Both the position numbers and the translations under genes were made by a program. The notes beneath the pieces are model-generated. The model did no database searches and was not told where the DNA came from. It saw only the letters and a list, made by a program, of their open reading frames with translations. 64,000 bases of DNA from Ursus arctos (taxonomy: Eukaryota; Chordata; Mammalia; Carnivora; Ursidae): positions 9,868,199 to 9,932,198 of the forward strand of contig NW_026623078.1 in NCBI RefSeq assembly GCF_023065955.2. Reading direction: 5' to 3'. Below are positions 33,680 through 46,317 of the stretch, one piece after another (position 1 is the stretch's first letter; the number at the start of each line of letters is the position of its first letter).

Positions 33680-34739
33680 TTCCAAGACCCCACAATGGGT
33701 AAAGGACAGTTTCTTAAACAAATGGTGTTGGGAAAACTGGATATTCACATGCAAAAAAATGAGTTGGATTTTTGCCTTAAACCATATACAATAATTAGCT
33801 CAAATGGATTAAGGAGAGAAACATAAGATGTAAAACTATAAGTCTACTAGAAGAAAATATAAGAGAATGTCTCATGATGTTGGATTTGACAATGATTTCT
33901 TGATGACCCAAAAGCAAAGCAACAGAAGCAAAAATAGATAAATGGGACTTCATCAAAATTAAAAATTCCTGTCCATCAAAGGAAGAAATTAATAGAGTAG
34001 AAAGGCAACCTATGGAATAGGAGAAAATATTCGAAAATCAGACGTCTGATAAGGAACTAATATCCAGCATATAGAGAGAACTTCCTATAATTAAACAACA
34101 AAAAAGGCAAACAACCAGATTTAAAAATAGGCAAAGGTCTTGAACAGACATTTCTCCAAAGAATACATACATAATGTTAACAAGCTTATGAAAATGTGCT
34201 CATCATCACTAATCATCAGTGCTATGCAAATCAAAATCACAATTAGCTATCTCACATCTGTCAAGATGACCACCACCACCACCACCATCAAAAACAGAAA
34301 ATAACAAGTGTTGGTAAGAGTGTGGAGAAATTGAACCATTGTGCACCATTGGTGGGAAAGTAAAATTGTGCAACTGCTATAGAAAAGTCTGGAGTTCCTT
34401 AAACAACTAAAAATAGAATTACCATATGATCAAACAATCCCACTTCTCCGTGTACATCCAAAATAATTAAAAATAGAATCTCGGACACCTGGTTGGCTCA
34501 ATTGGTAGAGCATGTGGCTCTTGATCTCAGGGTCATGAGTTTGAGTCTACATGGATATTGAGATTCCTTAAATAGATATAATATAGAAAACAGAATCTCA
34601 AAGAGATATTTGCACACTTATGGTTATTGTAGTACTATACACAAATGTCAAGAGGTACAATGACCTAAATGTCCACCAACAGACGAATGCATGAAGAAAA
34701 TATGGTATATACATACAATGGAATATTATGCAGCCTTTA
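33680..34739 (+). mobile_element. Old L1 ORF2 C-terminal part, left half (split by L1-C)
   Basis: Sense L1 ORF2 landmarks: 'ggtgttgggaaaactgg', 'gggacttcatcaaaatt', 'tatccagcatatagagagaa', 'tggtaagagtgtggagaaat' and 'gaatattatgcagcc'. No long frame survives. It is interrupted exactly at 34739 by L1-C and resumes at 41001/41014. A CanSINE is nested at 34483-34587. Confidence 0.88.
34471..34599 (+). mobile_element. Short CanSINE nested in old L1
   Basis: The body at 34483-34587 is only the tRNA-like head ('ggacacctggttggctcaat', 'ctcttgatctcagggtcatg') and a short AT tail. The flanks AAATAGAATCTC (34471-34482) and AAACAGAATCTC (34588-34599) form a 12-bp duplication with one mismatch. Confidence 0.82.
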
Positions 34740-35029
34740 TTTGATTTTTTTAATAATTTTTATTTTGTTATATTACTCACCATACAGTACATTACCAGTT
34801 TTTGATGCAATGTTCCATGATTCATTATTTCCGTATAACACCCAGTGCACCATGAAATATGTGCCCTCCTTAATACACATCACTGGCCTATCCCAGTCCC
34901 CCACCCCCCTCCCCTCTGAAGCACTCAGTTTGTTTCCCAGAGTCCATAGTCTCTCATGATTCATTCTTCCTTCTGTTTACCCCCCCTACATTCTTCCCTT
35001 CCTTCTCCTACCCATCTTCCTATTTCTTA

Positions 35030-38000
35030 TATTCCATAAATGAGTGAAACCATATGATAATTGTCTTTCTCTGCTTGACTTATTTCGCTTATATAGCATA
35101 ATCTCTTCCAGTCCCATCCATGTTGCTGCAAATGTTGGGTAATCATTCTTTCTGATGGCCAAGGAATATTCCATTATATATATGGACCACATCTTCTCAA
35201 TCCAGTCATCTGTTGAAGGGCATCTTGGCTCCTTCCACAATTTAGCTATTGTGGACAATGCTGCTATGAACATTGGGGTGCATGTGGCCCTTCTCTTCAC
35301 TACGTCTGTATCTTTGGGGTAAATACCCAGTAGTGCAATTGCTGGATCATAGGGTAGCTCAATTTTTAACTTTTTAAGGGACCTCCACACTGTTTTCCAA
35401 AGTGGCTGTACCAACTTGCATTCCCACCAACAGTGTAAGAGGGATCCCCTTTCTCCACATCCTCTCCAACATTTGTTGTTTCCTGCCTTGTCAATTTTTG
35501 CCATTCTAACTGGCATAAGGTGGTATCTCAATGTGGTTTTGATTTGAATTTCCCTGATGGCTAATGATTTTGAACATTTTTTCATGTGTCTGTTAGCCAT
35601 TTGTATGTCTTCATTGGAAAAATGTCTGTTCATATCTTCTGCCCATTTCTTTAAATGTTTTTTTATTATATTATGTTAGTCACCATACAGTACTTCCCTG
35701 GTTTTTGATGTAAAGTTCGATGATTCATTAGTTGCGTATAATACCCAGCGCACCATGCAATACGTGCCCTCCTTACTACCCATATTTTTATTTGATTATT
35801 TGTTTCACGTGTATTGAGTTTGAGAAGTTCTTTGTAGATCTTGGATACCAGTCTTTTATCTGTAGTGTCATTGGCAAAATCTTCTCCCATTCTGAGGACT
35901 GCCTCTTAGTTTTGTTGACAGTTTCCTTGGCTGTGCAGAAGCTTTTGATCTTGATGAAGTCCCACAAGTTCATTTTTTCTTTTGTTTCTCTTGCCTTTGG
36001 AGATGTGTCATGAAAAAAGTTGCTGTGGCCGATGTCAAAGAGGTTGCAGTCTATGTTCTTCTCTAGGATTTTCATAGACTACTGTCTCATATCAAGGTAT
36101 TTCATCCATTTGGAGTTTATCTTTGTGTATGGTGTGAGAGAGTGGTCAAGTTTCATTCTTTTGCATATAGCTGTCCAATTTTCCCAGCACCACTTACTAA
36201 AGAGACTGTCTTTTTTCCACTGGATGTTTTTTCCTGCTTTGTCAAAGATTAGTTGTCCAAAGAGCCGAGGGTCCATTTCTGGGTTCTCTATTCTGTTCCA
36301 TTGGTCTATGTGTCTGTTTTTGTGCCAGTACCATGCTGTCTTTGTGATCACAGCTTTGTAGTATACCTTGAAATCTGGCAACATGATGCCCCCAGCTTTA
36401 TTTTTCCTTTTCAACAATTCCTTGGTGATTCAGGGCCTTGTCTGGTTCCACACAAATTTAAGGGCCTCTTAAGGGCTGTTTGTTCCAGTTCTTTGAAAAA
36501 TGTCATTGGTATTTTGATCGGGATGGCATTGAAAGTGTAGATTGCTATGGGTAACCTAGACATTTTACTATGTTTATTCTTCTGATCCAATTAGCATGGA
36601 ATATTTTTCCATCCTCTTGTGTCTTCTTCAATTTCTTTCAAGAGTGATTTCTAGTTTCTAGAATATAGATCCTTTATGTCTCTGGTTAAGTTAATTCCGA
36701 GATAATGTATCATTTTTGGTGCTATTGTAAATGGAATGGATTCCCTAATTTCTCTTTCTTCAGTCTCATTTTTCGTGTATAGAAATGCAACTGATTTCTG
36801 ATCATTGATTTTGTATCCTGCCATATTACTGAATTGCTCTATAAGTTCTAGTAATTTGGGGTTGGAGTCTTTTGGTTTTTCCATATAAAGTATAATATCA
36901 TCTACGAAAAGAGAGACAATTTGACTTATTCTTTACCAATTTGGATACCTCTTATCCCTTTTTGTTGTCTGATTGCTGTTGCAAGGACTTCTACTACTAT
37001 GTTGAACAATAATGGTGAGAGTGGGCATCCTTGTCGTGTTCCTGATCTTAAGGGAAAGGCTTTCAGCTTTTCCCCATTGAGAATGATATTCACTGGAGGC
37101 TTTTCACAGATGGTTTTTATGAAATTGAGAAATGTACCCTCTATTCCTACACTCTGAAGGGTTTTAATCAGGAAAGGATGCTGTATTTTGTCAAATGCTT
37201 TTTCTGCATCTATTGAGAGGATCATATGGTCCTTGATGCTTTTCTTGTTGATATGACCTATCACACTGATAGATTTGTAAATGTTGAACCACCCTTGCAT
37301 CCCAGAGATGGATCCCACTTGGTCGTGATGGATAATCCTTTTAATGTACTGTTCGATCTTATTAGCTAGGATCTTGTTGAGAATTTTGGCATCCATAGTC
37401 ATCAGGGATATCAGTCTGTAATTCTCCTTTTTGATGGGGCCTTTGCCTGGTTTGGGGATCAAGGTAATACTGGCCTCATAGAATGAGATTAGTAGTTTTC
37501 CTTCTGTTTCTATTTTTTGAAACAGTTTCAGGAGAATAGGTATTATTTCTTCCTTGAATATATGTTAGAATCTATCTGGCCCTGGACTCTTGTTTTGGGG
37601 GAGATTTTCGATCACTGCTTCAATCTCTTCATAATTAATCAGTCTGTTTAAATAATCAATTTCTTCCTGTTTCAGACTTGGTAGTTTGTAGGTTTCCAGG
37701 AAGGCATCCATTTCTTCCAGGTTGTTTAATTTATTGGCATAAAGCTGTTTATAAAAGTTTCTAATGATCCTTCCTATTTCACTGGTGTTGGTTGTGATCT
37801 CCCCCTTTCATTCATAATTTTATTAATTTGGGTCCTTTCTCTATTCTTTTGAATAAGGCTCACCAGTGGCTTATCAATCTTATTTATTCTTTTAAAGAAC
37901 CAGCTTCTAGTTCTCTTGATCTGCTCTACTGTGCTCCTGGTTTCTAATTCATTGATCTCTGCTCTAATCTTGATCACTTGCCTTCTCGTGCGTGGGTTAG

Positions 38001-38986
38001 GCCTGTTCTTCTGTTCCAGCTCCAGCTTCTTGAGGTGAGAATATAAAAACTGCATTTTAGATTTTTCTATTCTTTTGAGTGAGGCTCGGATGGCTATGTA
38101 TTTTCCCCTTAGGACCACCTTTGCAGTGTCCCATAGGTTTTGGACAAATGTGTTTTCATTTTCATTGGTCTCCAAAAATTGTTTAAACTGATTTTTAAAT
38201 TCCTGGTTTACCTAATCATTCTTGAGCAGGATGGTTCTTAGTTTCCAAGTGTTTGAGTTTCTTCCAAATTTTTCCTTGTGATGAGTTCCAGTTTCAAAGC
38301 ATTGTGGTCTGTGAATATGCAGGGAATAATCTCCGTCTTTTGGTATCGGTTGAGACTTGTTTCATGACCCAGTATATGGTCTAGTCTGGAGAAAGTTCCA
38401 TGTGCATTCGAAAAGAATAAGTATTCTGTTGTTCTGGGGTGTAGTGTTCTATATATATCTATGAGGTCCATCTGGTCCAGTGTGTCATTCAAAGCTCTTG
38501 TTTCTTTGTTGATTTTCTGCTCCGGTGCTCTATTGCTGAGAGGGGAGTGTTGAGGTCCCCTACTATTAACGTATTATTATCTATATGTCTCTTTATTCTG
38601 ATTAAGAGTTGGCTTGTGTACGTGGCTGCTCCCCTGTTGGGGGCATAGATATTTATAATTGTTAGATCCTCTTGTTGGATACACCCTTTAAGAATAATAT
38701 AGTGTCCTTCTGTATCTCTAACTACAGTCTTATTTGAAAATCTAATCTGTCTCATATGAGAATTGCTACCCCAGCTTTCTTTTGAGGTCCATTGGCATGA
38801 AAAATTGTTTTCTATCCCTTCACTTTCAGTCTGGATGTATCTTTAGGTTCAAGGTGAGTCTGATCACCAGCAAATGGATGTGTCGTGTCTTTTTATCCAA
38901 TCTGCAACCCTGTGGTGTTTTATGCGAGCATTTAAGCCATTCAAATTGAGAGTGATTATTGAGAGTTATGATTTTAATGATGTCAT
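35030..38986 (-). pseudogene. L1-C ORF2 pseudogene
   Basis: The ATG at 38984-38986 starts a frame that breaks almost at once. Open pieces (right to left) are 38489-38755 and 38238-38492 (endonuclease; NIYAPN and GDLNTPL where the active-site D and N sit), 37774-38175, 36926-37462 (RT core; [12 protein letters not shown] and [11 protein letters not shown]), 36651-36884, 36079-36417, 35788-36075 and 34986-35633 (zinc-knuckle-like [14 protein letters not shown]). At least six frame breaks plus one nested insertion make it non-functional. Confidence 0.92.
35642..35789 (-). mobile_element. Short L1 3'UTR fragment nested in L1-C ORF2
   Basis: 35653-35778 reads T-rich, 'gttagtcaccatacagtac', 'ataatacccagcgcacc' and 'tgccctccttactacccat', which is L1 3'UTR in antisense. 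It interrupts ORF2 sequence that is continuous in L1-A near 697-720. Flanking CCCATTTCTTT (35642-35652) and CCCATATTTTT (35779-35789) agree at 9 of 11 bases, so the duplication is plausible but weak. Confidence 0.8.
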
Positions 38987-39058
38987 GTTGTCTGTGAAGT
39001 CTTTGTTTCTATAGATTGTAAATTTCTGTTCTGTATCACCCTTGGGGCCTTTTTACTT

Positions 39059-39955
39059 TTATAGAACCCCCCCCTTAATATCTCAGGTGGGGCTGGTTTG
39101 GTGGTCACTAATTCCTTCAGTTTCTGCTGATCCTGAAAGGTCCTTATCTCTCCATCAATTCTGAATGACAGCCTTGCTGGATAAAGGATCCTTGGCTGCA
39201 TGTTCTTCTGAGATAGAGCTTTGAAACTACCCTGCCAACCCTTCCTAGCCTGCCAGATCTCTGTAAATACGTTTGACATTATTCTGATATTTTTCCCTCT
39301 ATACGTGAGGATTTTCTTTGCCCTGGCCACAATACTGTATCCTTGAATCTAATATTTGTGAATTGCACTATGACATGATGTGGTGTAGTCTGTTCTCATT
39401 GACCTTGGGAGGGGTCCTCTCTGCCTCTTGGACACGAATGCTTGTTTCCTTTGCCAGATTAGGGAAGTTCTCAGCTACAATTTGTTCAAATATCTCTTCT
39501 AGACCTCTCTCTTTCTCCACCCCCTCGGGAATGCCAATGATTCTGACATTGGAACGTTTCATTGAGTCAGTAATCTCCCATAATCTACATTCTTGAGATT
39601 GGAGTTTTTTGAAGCAAGTTTCTCTTTTGACTTTCTATTCTATCATCCCACCCTACAATTCACTAATTTGTTCTTCTGCCTCATTTACCCTGGCCATCAG
39701 AGCATCTAGTTTAGACTGCATTTGATTCATAGCATTTTTAATTTCTGCCAGATTCGCTCTCATTTCTGCCCTTAGGGATTCTATATTCTCGTTAATATTT
39801 TCATTAGTATTTTTTTCAATCCTACACATCATCTTGACCATTGTTACTCTGAACTCCATTTCTGATAATTTGGTTATATCCATATCCATCAGTTCTGTGG
39901 CAGAGGCCACAGACTCATTATCTTTTCATTTCTGGGAGGATTTCTCCTCCTCATT
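39059..39955 (-). pseudogene. L1-C ORF1 pseudogene
   Basis: Pieces at 39653-39910 (coiled-coil part, MDITKLSEMEFRVTMVKMM), 39368-39562 (RRM part with IIGIPEG) and 38983-39330 (C-terminal domain, ARLSFRIDGE) lie in order on the minus strand in different frames. The start-codon region near 39950 is altered relative to L1-B. Confidence 0.9.
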
Positions 39956-40474
39956 ATTCTGATTAGGACATGTTGCGGGGATGCCCAGAGCCCAAATTAT
40001 TGACCAGGACCCAGGCAGTGTGCACTTGTTTTATAGGGACCTTAGGGATGTGGGCTTCTTGATTTTTCAGCCTGCTTTCTGAGGAGGGGCCTGCCACACG
40101 ATACCCAGGCAACCCTGTTTGGGTAGAGTTGCCCTGTCCCCTGGAAGGGGTGTTGGGGATGGGAACAATGTGAGCTGGTATTTCCAGGCTTTTGTTCTCT
40201 GGTGGCTTTCCCAGGTGGTTTTCTGTGCCTCTTCTGAGAGTCAGAGCAGCAGTGGCCACGTCTTAGCCTCTGTCTCAGAACAGAGAGATCTCAGTCCACT
40301 CCCCACTGAGCTCTCTTGGCCCCTTTAACTCTGTTTCTGTCAGTGCTGCTAAAAACCTGCAGCATCCCTGGTTGTGCACCCCACAGCCGCTCTCCCAGCC
40401 CTTACTTCCAGGGCTCACACATCTCTGTCCTTTTGCTTCTAACACCGCCAGCCGCCCCCGGTTCCCGCACGCTC

Positions 40475-40815
40475 CCAAGCTCCCTGTTTCAGTGTGGTTT
40501 GTGCGCATTCGGAGCGCCAGTTTTCAGTCTGGTTGCGCTTGCACTCCCAAGCTCCTGGTATCAGTCCATTTCCAGTGAGTGCTCCAGAGCTCCGGTTTTC
40601 AGTCTAGTCACGCGCGTGTGCTCCTGAGCTCTCGGTTTCAGTCTAGTTCGAGTGTGCACTCTGGAACTCCGGTTTTCAGTTTGGACGCATGCATGCGCTC
40701 CCGAGCTCCCAGTTTTAGTCTATTTCCAGTGAGAACTCCAAAGCTCCAGTTTTCAGTCTGGTCGCATGTGCGCTCTCAGGCTCACAGTCTCAGTCTGCTC
40801 TCTCGTGGGTGCCGT
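40475..40815 (-). repeat. ~37-bp minisatellite, nine units, in L1-C 5'UTR
   Basis: On the plus strand each unit has the core gctcc(c/g)g/agttttcagtctggt followed by a variable GC-rich part. Core starts are at 40479, 40514, 40551, 40589, 40628, 40665, 40705, 40743 and 40780, with spacing 35-40. L1-A has four such units before its truncation (5584-5710). L1-B has a related but differently spaced arrangement. Confidence 0.88.
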
Positions 40816-41013
40816 TCCAGGAGTCCGGCCACCTCCTTAGTGCAAGTGGCTACTGCTTCCCCGCGCCCAATCACATCGGCTCCCTCCCCCTTCCATTTAT
40901 CTTCTGATATCTGTGCACGGATTCATGACTTCCCACTTCGTACCTCAATATTCAGTACTGGAGATGTTCATTTGTAGAGATCCAGATGTATCTTCCTACG
41001 TATGCAGCCTTTA

Positions 41014-41335
41014 AAAAGTAGAAAATGCCATCATATGTTACAACATAGGTGAACCTTGAGGACGTTATGTTAAGTGAAATAATCCAGACACAAAAATACA
41101 AATACTGCATAATTCCACTTATGTGTGGTACCCAACACAGCCAAACTCTTAGAAACTTTGTAAAGTTTCTAAGAGAAAGTAGATGGTGGTTACCAGGGGA
41201 TAGGGAGATTAAAAAAATAATGAGAGGTTGTTCAAGAGATAGAGAGTTTTAGTTTTTCAAAATGAAAGAGCTAAAGTTCTTTTCTACAATAATGTGAACA
41301 TAGTTATTCGGCATTTCATTAAGAGAGTGGGCTTT
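41014..41335 (+). mobile_element. Old L1, right half (3'UTR) after L1-C
   Basis: It continues the element of 33680-34739: 'gaaaatgccatcatatgtt', 'gaggacgttatgttaagtg' and 'tggtggttaccaggggatag', then a 3'UTR end near 41335. Joining at the L1-C duplication restores a continuous L1 order, showing that L1-C inserted second. Confidence 0.85.
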
Positions 41336-42129
41336 TTAGGGTCCCCCCAAAACCTGAGAAATCTATTTTACTGTCCCACTCTGCATAGCCTAAAGACTTG
41401 TCTCTTGTCTCAATCATAGTGGTTGAATCAGGAAGCTCTACTTTGTCTGATACCAGCAGCTACTATTAGAACATGCCCAGATGCATTGCACAACATTCTG
41501 ATCACATTTCTACTTTTAATATCTGAGCATATTCCTCCCTGCTTTCAAACTCAACTGTGATGAATATTTTATTTATACCTGATCTATAAGTTTCATTTTT
41601 GCTGTGAGAGTTCTCTACCTATCTAGAGGAACTCACGTTGCCAGAAATCTACCTCCTTTGAAGTCCTAGTCTTTAACAAATTATTTGCAACCACTTTAGT
41701 CACACTCTTAATTTCTTCCCCTTCTTGTAGCATTTGACTGAAACCTAGGATGTGCAACTTTTGGCATTTTCCTTTTCACATTAATTGTTTGGATTATGAG
41801 AACTACTATATTCATTACAGTAATCACGATTTTTATTTTTAACTATATATTTATTATGTATTATACATTTATAAACAATATAAATTTGTTTTGTACATTT
41901 AAAAACACAGACAATCCTATATTTGAAAATGTCAGGATTTCCAAAGTAGAACTCTCGAACGTTTAGGTCAGAATGAACTTCCATTGAAGGATATAAAGTA
42001 AGCCAAAATTAATTTAATGATAATTCTTTAAAAGGCAAATCTAATAGAACAAAACTATTGAATCCAGGTGAAAAGAAAATGAATAATGGGTATATATGAC
42101 TTTTTGTTTACTTCATTTAACCAACACTA
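41336..42129. other. Unique DNA, no gene seen
   Basis: Single-copy-looking sequence; no domain in the short frames. Confidence 0.45.
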
Positions 42130-42139
42130 ACACAGCATT

Positions 42140-42340
42140 ATGCCAGGTAATTTTCTATATAATTTCTAAATATTAACTAAATGATTCATTTAACAACCCA
42201 ATGATAAAACTGAGTCTCAGAGAGGTTTGATATCTTGCCCAAAATCCAGGAGTTCAGGCAATATATTCAGGATTTCAAACGGTCTAATCTCGCTCTAGAG
42301 TCTATATTCTTGACCTCTACAGGATGCTGCCTCTTTTATA
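42140..42340 (+). repeat. MIR element
   Basis: Order: 'tatgccaggtaattttct', 'ttcatttaacaaccc', 'aaactgagtctcagagagg', 'tcttgcccaaaatcc', then 'tctcgctctagagtctat' and a short 3' part. This is the MIR core in sense orientation, diverged. Confidence 0.78.
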
Positions 42341-43836
42341 GAAAAGTTTTATCTAGTCTAATTCTTGCATTTTTTTCTTTCCCTTATGAAAGCAGTTTTA
42401 CCACTTACAACAAAAAACATTTTGATTCCATTCATTTTATATTTAAGAAGGTTTGTCTTTAGGCTTTATAACCATATTTTGGTTTAATTGTAAACAGGAA
42501 ATGACTAACAATGAATTTGATATCTTATAACATTCAAACATTCAAAAAGGCTTGAAAAGAACAGCTTATAAAACAGCTGTTAGATTGCCTGAGGTAAAAC
42601 TCATGGAAGTATATGATTCTTTCCTATAAAATTAATTATAAATGAAATAGTGCTAGGGAAATTAAGTGGATACAATTAAACATAAATTAAAAATCAAAGT
42701 GAAAAGTATAATAATTTAAACAGCTTGATGTATTTGAATTCCTATATAACAAGAAGGTTTCATTGACTACAGTGTGTGTTTGGTGTATTATAAACAGCAC
42801 TGCTGTCTCTGCCAGTTAGGTGATAGTGGTCCACCAGTGTGGAGAGAATTGATACTGATAAGACATCAAACAGAAGCCTTTCTCAAGACATGTTCATTTG
42901 GTCCTTCCCTAAGGTTACAAATTAATTGGCAATCATGACACATGGGAGATGACAAACTGTTGTTAAAATGTCAAATACCCTCCTAAAGTAGAAATTTCTC
43001 TCAGACAAGAATGGAAACCACATTTAAATGAGATTTTTTAAAAAATAAAAGATCTTTCATGGCTTAATGAAAAAGGCATTTCATTTCAGTATGAGAAATC
43101 CGGAACATGATGACAGAAAATAACAATTATTCAGTCACTGAGAGACAAAAGAATACTTTTTCATAAAAATTTTGGCAGGTGTGAAAATAAAAACTATTCC
43201 TCTGGAAACTACACACACACACAAAAAAACATTGAGCTTTATATAAACAAAATGTATTCGCACTCTTACAATTAGTTTGATGTTTAACATCTTTCCTGAA
43301 AAGTACTGCTTTGCAATTTTAAAAATGAAAATGTTTTCTTTAAAAATTATCCTCCTGAAACATAATTTCTGTGATTTCTGCAATTTTCTATGTATTTATA
43401 TATGAGTAGTCTTATCAACAAATCCTAATACTTTAGAATGGGAAGACTTCCCCTCTTACAATATAACTCTCCTCCTTAGTCCAGAGTTTGATATTTTATT
43501 CTTGATATTGTTTATTATACAATACAAATTAGTTACCAATTAGTCTCTAAATATTCTGTTTCAATTATGGTTTCTTCTCTGTGTCTGGGTGTTTAGAGTA
43601 ATCCAAATTGGCATTAACTTTTTAAAAATTTTTGAATAGATGAGACATTGTTTCATTGACTCTTAATATTCTACCATTTCTATCCTTTATACAATGTCTC
43701 AGGCTTAAGGAAACACCTAGTGTTTAGAAATAAATAATATATACCATATAGAGCAAACCAAAAATTTCCATGTGTATCCACATAGGGCATCAAATTGAAC
43801 TTTATTGTACATTCCATATTGCTTTATGTGTTTTTA
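42341..43836. other. Unique AT-rich DNA, no gene seen
   Basis: About 1.5 kb with no recognised repeat or coding region. A short (CA)n lies near 43211. Confidence 0.45.
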
Positions 43837-44032
43837 AAACAGGACTCATGAGGGGCACCTGGGTGGCCCAGTCAGGTATATGGTTTTGGCTGGGGTCATG
43901 ATCTTAGCGTGGTGAGATCAACCCCCAAGTTGGTCTGCATACTCAACACAGAGTCTGCTTAAGACTCTCTCGCCCTCTTCCTCTGCTCCTCCACTTGGCA
44001 TTCTCTCTCTCTCTAAAATAAATAAATAAATC

Positions 44033-44076
<44 letters not shown>

Positions 44077-44096
44077 AATGAAACAGAATCCATGAG
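43837..44096 (+). mobile_element. CanSINE with long (AAAT)n tail
   Basis: The head 'gaggggcacctgggtggccc' starts at 43853. The CT-rich part is followed by (AAAT)n to about 44078. Flanks 'aaacaggactcatgag' (left) and 'aaacagaatccatgag' (44081-44096) are a decayed target-site duplication of about 16 bp. Confidence 0.9.
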
Positions 44097-45050
44097 TGCA
44101 TATGGCTAGTGTGTGTAATCTCCATACACTTGGAGGTACTCTGTCTGAGAAAACTTGTCCTGGTCATGTAGAGGACACAATATGGTAATTTAAATGATAA
44201 AGGACTTGAAGAAAGTCCACTTCTTTCAAGAGACTTCAACATTCCTTATCAACTTTCTTCTCCTCTTCTGATACATTCTTCCAGAAAATGTAATAGAACA
44301 CAGCTATTTTTTCTGCTCTTCCTATATACTTTATTTTCACCAGATCTTGTAGTAGATTCAAGTAGAAATCAATTAGTTTAACAATATGCATTGTACTCAA
44401 AAAAATGCCAAGACCTCTGTTATCTGCTGGGACTAAAACATACATGCAGGGAATGATGATGAACAAAATTTGTTTAGTAAGCACTATTTCCATTTTGAAT
44501 ATCACAGTTTTGTCACTTTTTCTTATAGGAACAGGGACTTTCAGGTTTCAAATCATTGCTCAGCATTATTATATGACAAAGATGTCCATGTCTTCTACAT
44601 TCTGCCACTCCTATTTGCCTGTCCAGAGTATTTGTCTTACAAGACAAATGGTGAGATAATCAGAATCGAGCTCTTCTGAGAGTTGCCTGATTTCTCTTCC
44701 CCATTTCCAATAAAATGGAGCTGTTGGTATTGTAAACATGTGTAGGTGTATCATGTTACATATTACACTTTACATTTGCTCAAAATGTATTTATTTACAA
44801 CCACCTTTTTTTTCCAAAAATGCTATGTTGAAAAGTTCAAACCTAACCTGAGAAAAATTGCAAGAGTGGTGCAGTGAAAACCCATATAGACTGCCTAAGT
44901 ATACCAATTATAAACATAGCAAATATTTGTTTTTCTCTTCATGTTTGTTTCTTAATATTATGTTATAATTGTAAGTATAATAACACGGATTATTATTACT
45001 ATTATAACATCAGCTCCCTTAACACATGTCTCAGTTTTTCTGATAATCTC
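44097..45050. other. Unique DNA, no gene seen
   Basis: Short frames on both strands overlap near 44236-44679 without recognisable domains. A TAATAA/TTATTA patch lies near 44990. Confidence 0.4.
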
Positions 45051-45052
45051 TG

Positions 45053-45430
45053 TGATGGTTAATTTTATATGTCATCTTGGCTAGACTATGATACCTAGGT
45101 GTTTGGTCAAACAACAGTCTGGATTTTGTTTGAAGGTATATTTTCAGATATGATTAACATTTCCATCAGTAGACTTTGAGTAAGGCAGATTACCCTCCAT
45201 AATATGGATGGTTCTCATCCAATCACCTAAAGAGCTCAAGAGCAAAGACTGATGTTCCCTACAAAAGAAGGACTCAAGACTGCAAAATGGAAACTCTGAG
45301 TTTCCATCTTGTCATCCTGTGGAATTTAGACTTAGAACTGTGACATCAACCCTTATAAGTCCAGTCTGTCAGCTTGCTCTATAGATTTTAGATGTGCCAG
45401 CCCCCACAATCATGTGAAATATATACATAT
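45053..45430. mobile_element. Ancient LTR-like interspersed repeat (tentative)
   Basis: Starts 'tgatggttaattttatatgtc', then 'ggctagactatgatacc', 'tggtcaaacaacagtctgg', 'agtaaggcagattaccctcc', 'ctcatccaatcacctaaag' and 'gtgccagcccccacaatcatg'. I remember this as a common mammalian LTR-class repeat but cannot name the subfamily. It is followed by AT-rich (TATA)-type sequence to about 45600. Confidence 0.5.
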
Positions 45431-46317
45431 ATAAAAATACATAGATCAATATTTATACTTATATAAATATAAAATATATTTTATGTGAATACACATATAT
45501 GCAGAGAGAAAATATCTAATCATTTTGTATATTATACTATATATTTCATGACATATATACTGTACTATATATATATTGTATTTGTGAGGGTTTTAATCTA
45601 CACCCACACATACATAGCATATTGTCCTTTTTCTCTGAAGAGCCCTAAATAATACAATGTATAAGCCATTATTATATTCTCTGCAAACAACTGAGATCTT
45701 GGCACATATTAAGAATGCAATAAATACTGTTGAATTAATAACCTGCTTTTTACTTGAATCTTCTACAAGACTTGGTAAAAATAAAACAAGCAGGAAGAGT
45801 AGAACTAAAATCTGTGTTCTATGATAATTTATGGAAGATGTATAGAAAAAGGGATAAGAGAAATGGGAAGAGATATTAAAAGTGTCTTGAAGGTACTAGA
45901 CTTAATTTCTTCAAAGTCCCTTATGATTTGTGTTTATTCTCTGCTTACTGTTTTATTTGTTTCACTGCTACATTCTTTTCTCCATTCTTTCAAATCTGTT
46001 TGTTTGAAGGCTAGATTTAAGGAATAACCACTCAAGGTTTCTTTTATATGCTTCATAAAAGACATACCAGAAATCTGTATACAGAAAAATAAAAGTGCAA
46101 CTGTAATAAGGCACTGGGAAAGATAATACATTTTCATCAGCTATGTGACAGAAAGTATTTATTTCCACTCAGTGATTCACTATGGTGAGATAATTGGAAT
46201 CAGCCCCTAGACCAAAACACAGTCACCAAGCAAATGGAGCATGCAATCTAGGTATGATTACTAGACTGTGATTTGAATACCAAAGATAAAGATGCCTCAC
46301 AAAGCAAGTATAGAAGG
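45431..46317. other. AT-rich and unique DNA, no gene seen
   Basis: 45431-45600 is a degenerate ATATA-rich tract. The remainder is single-copy-looking with short overlapping frames only. Confidence 0.45.

Larger units (their letters stand above)
34727..41013 (-). mobile_element. Near full-length L1 (L1-C), minus strand, 13-bp TSD
   Basis: Perfect repeats TATGCAGCCTTTA at 34727-34739 and 41001-41013 flank a 6.26-kb element. From right to left: 5'UTR (about 39956-41000, with a 37-bp minisatellite), ORF1 remains (39059-39955), ORF2 remains (35030-38986), 3'UTR and T-tract at 34740. The 5' end aligns to about 7905 of L1-B, so about 105 bp including the YY1-like site are missing. ORFs are broken many times, so it is older than L1-B. 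It landed in an older L1 of opposite orientation. A short L1 3'UTR scrap is nested at 35653-35778. Confidence 0.95.

Noticed and set aside
34483..34587. tRNA gene candidate (tRNA-like head with box B-like sequence)
   Set aside because: Matches the CanSINE head with a target-site duplication; no cloverleaf acceptor pairing was evident. All tRNA-like hits in the window are SINE heads.
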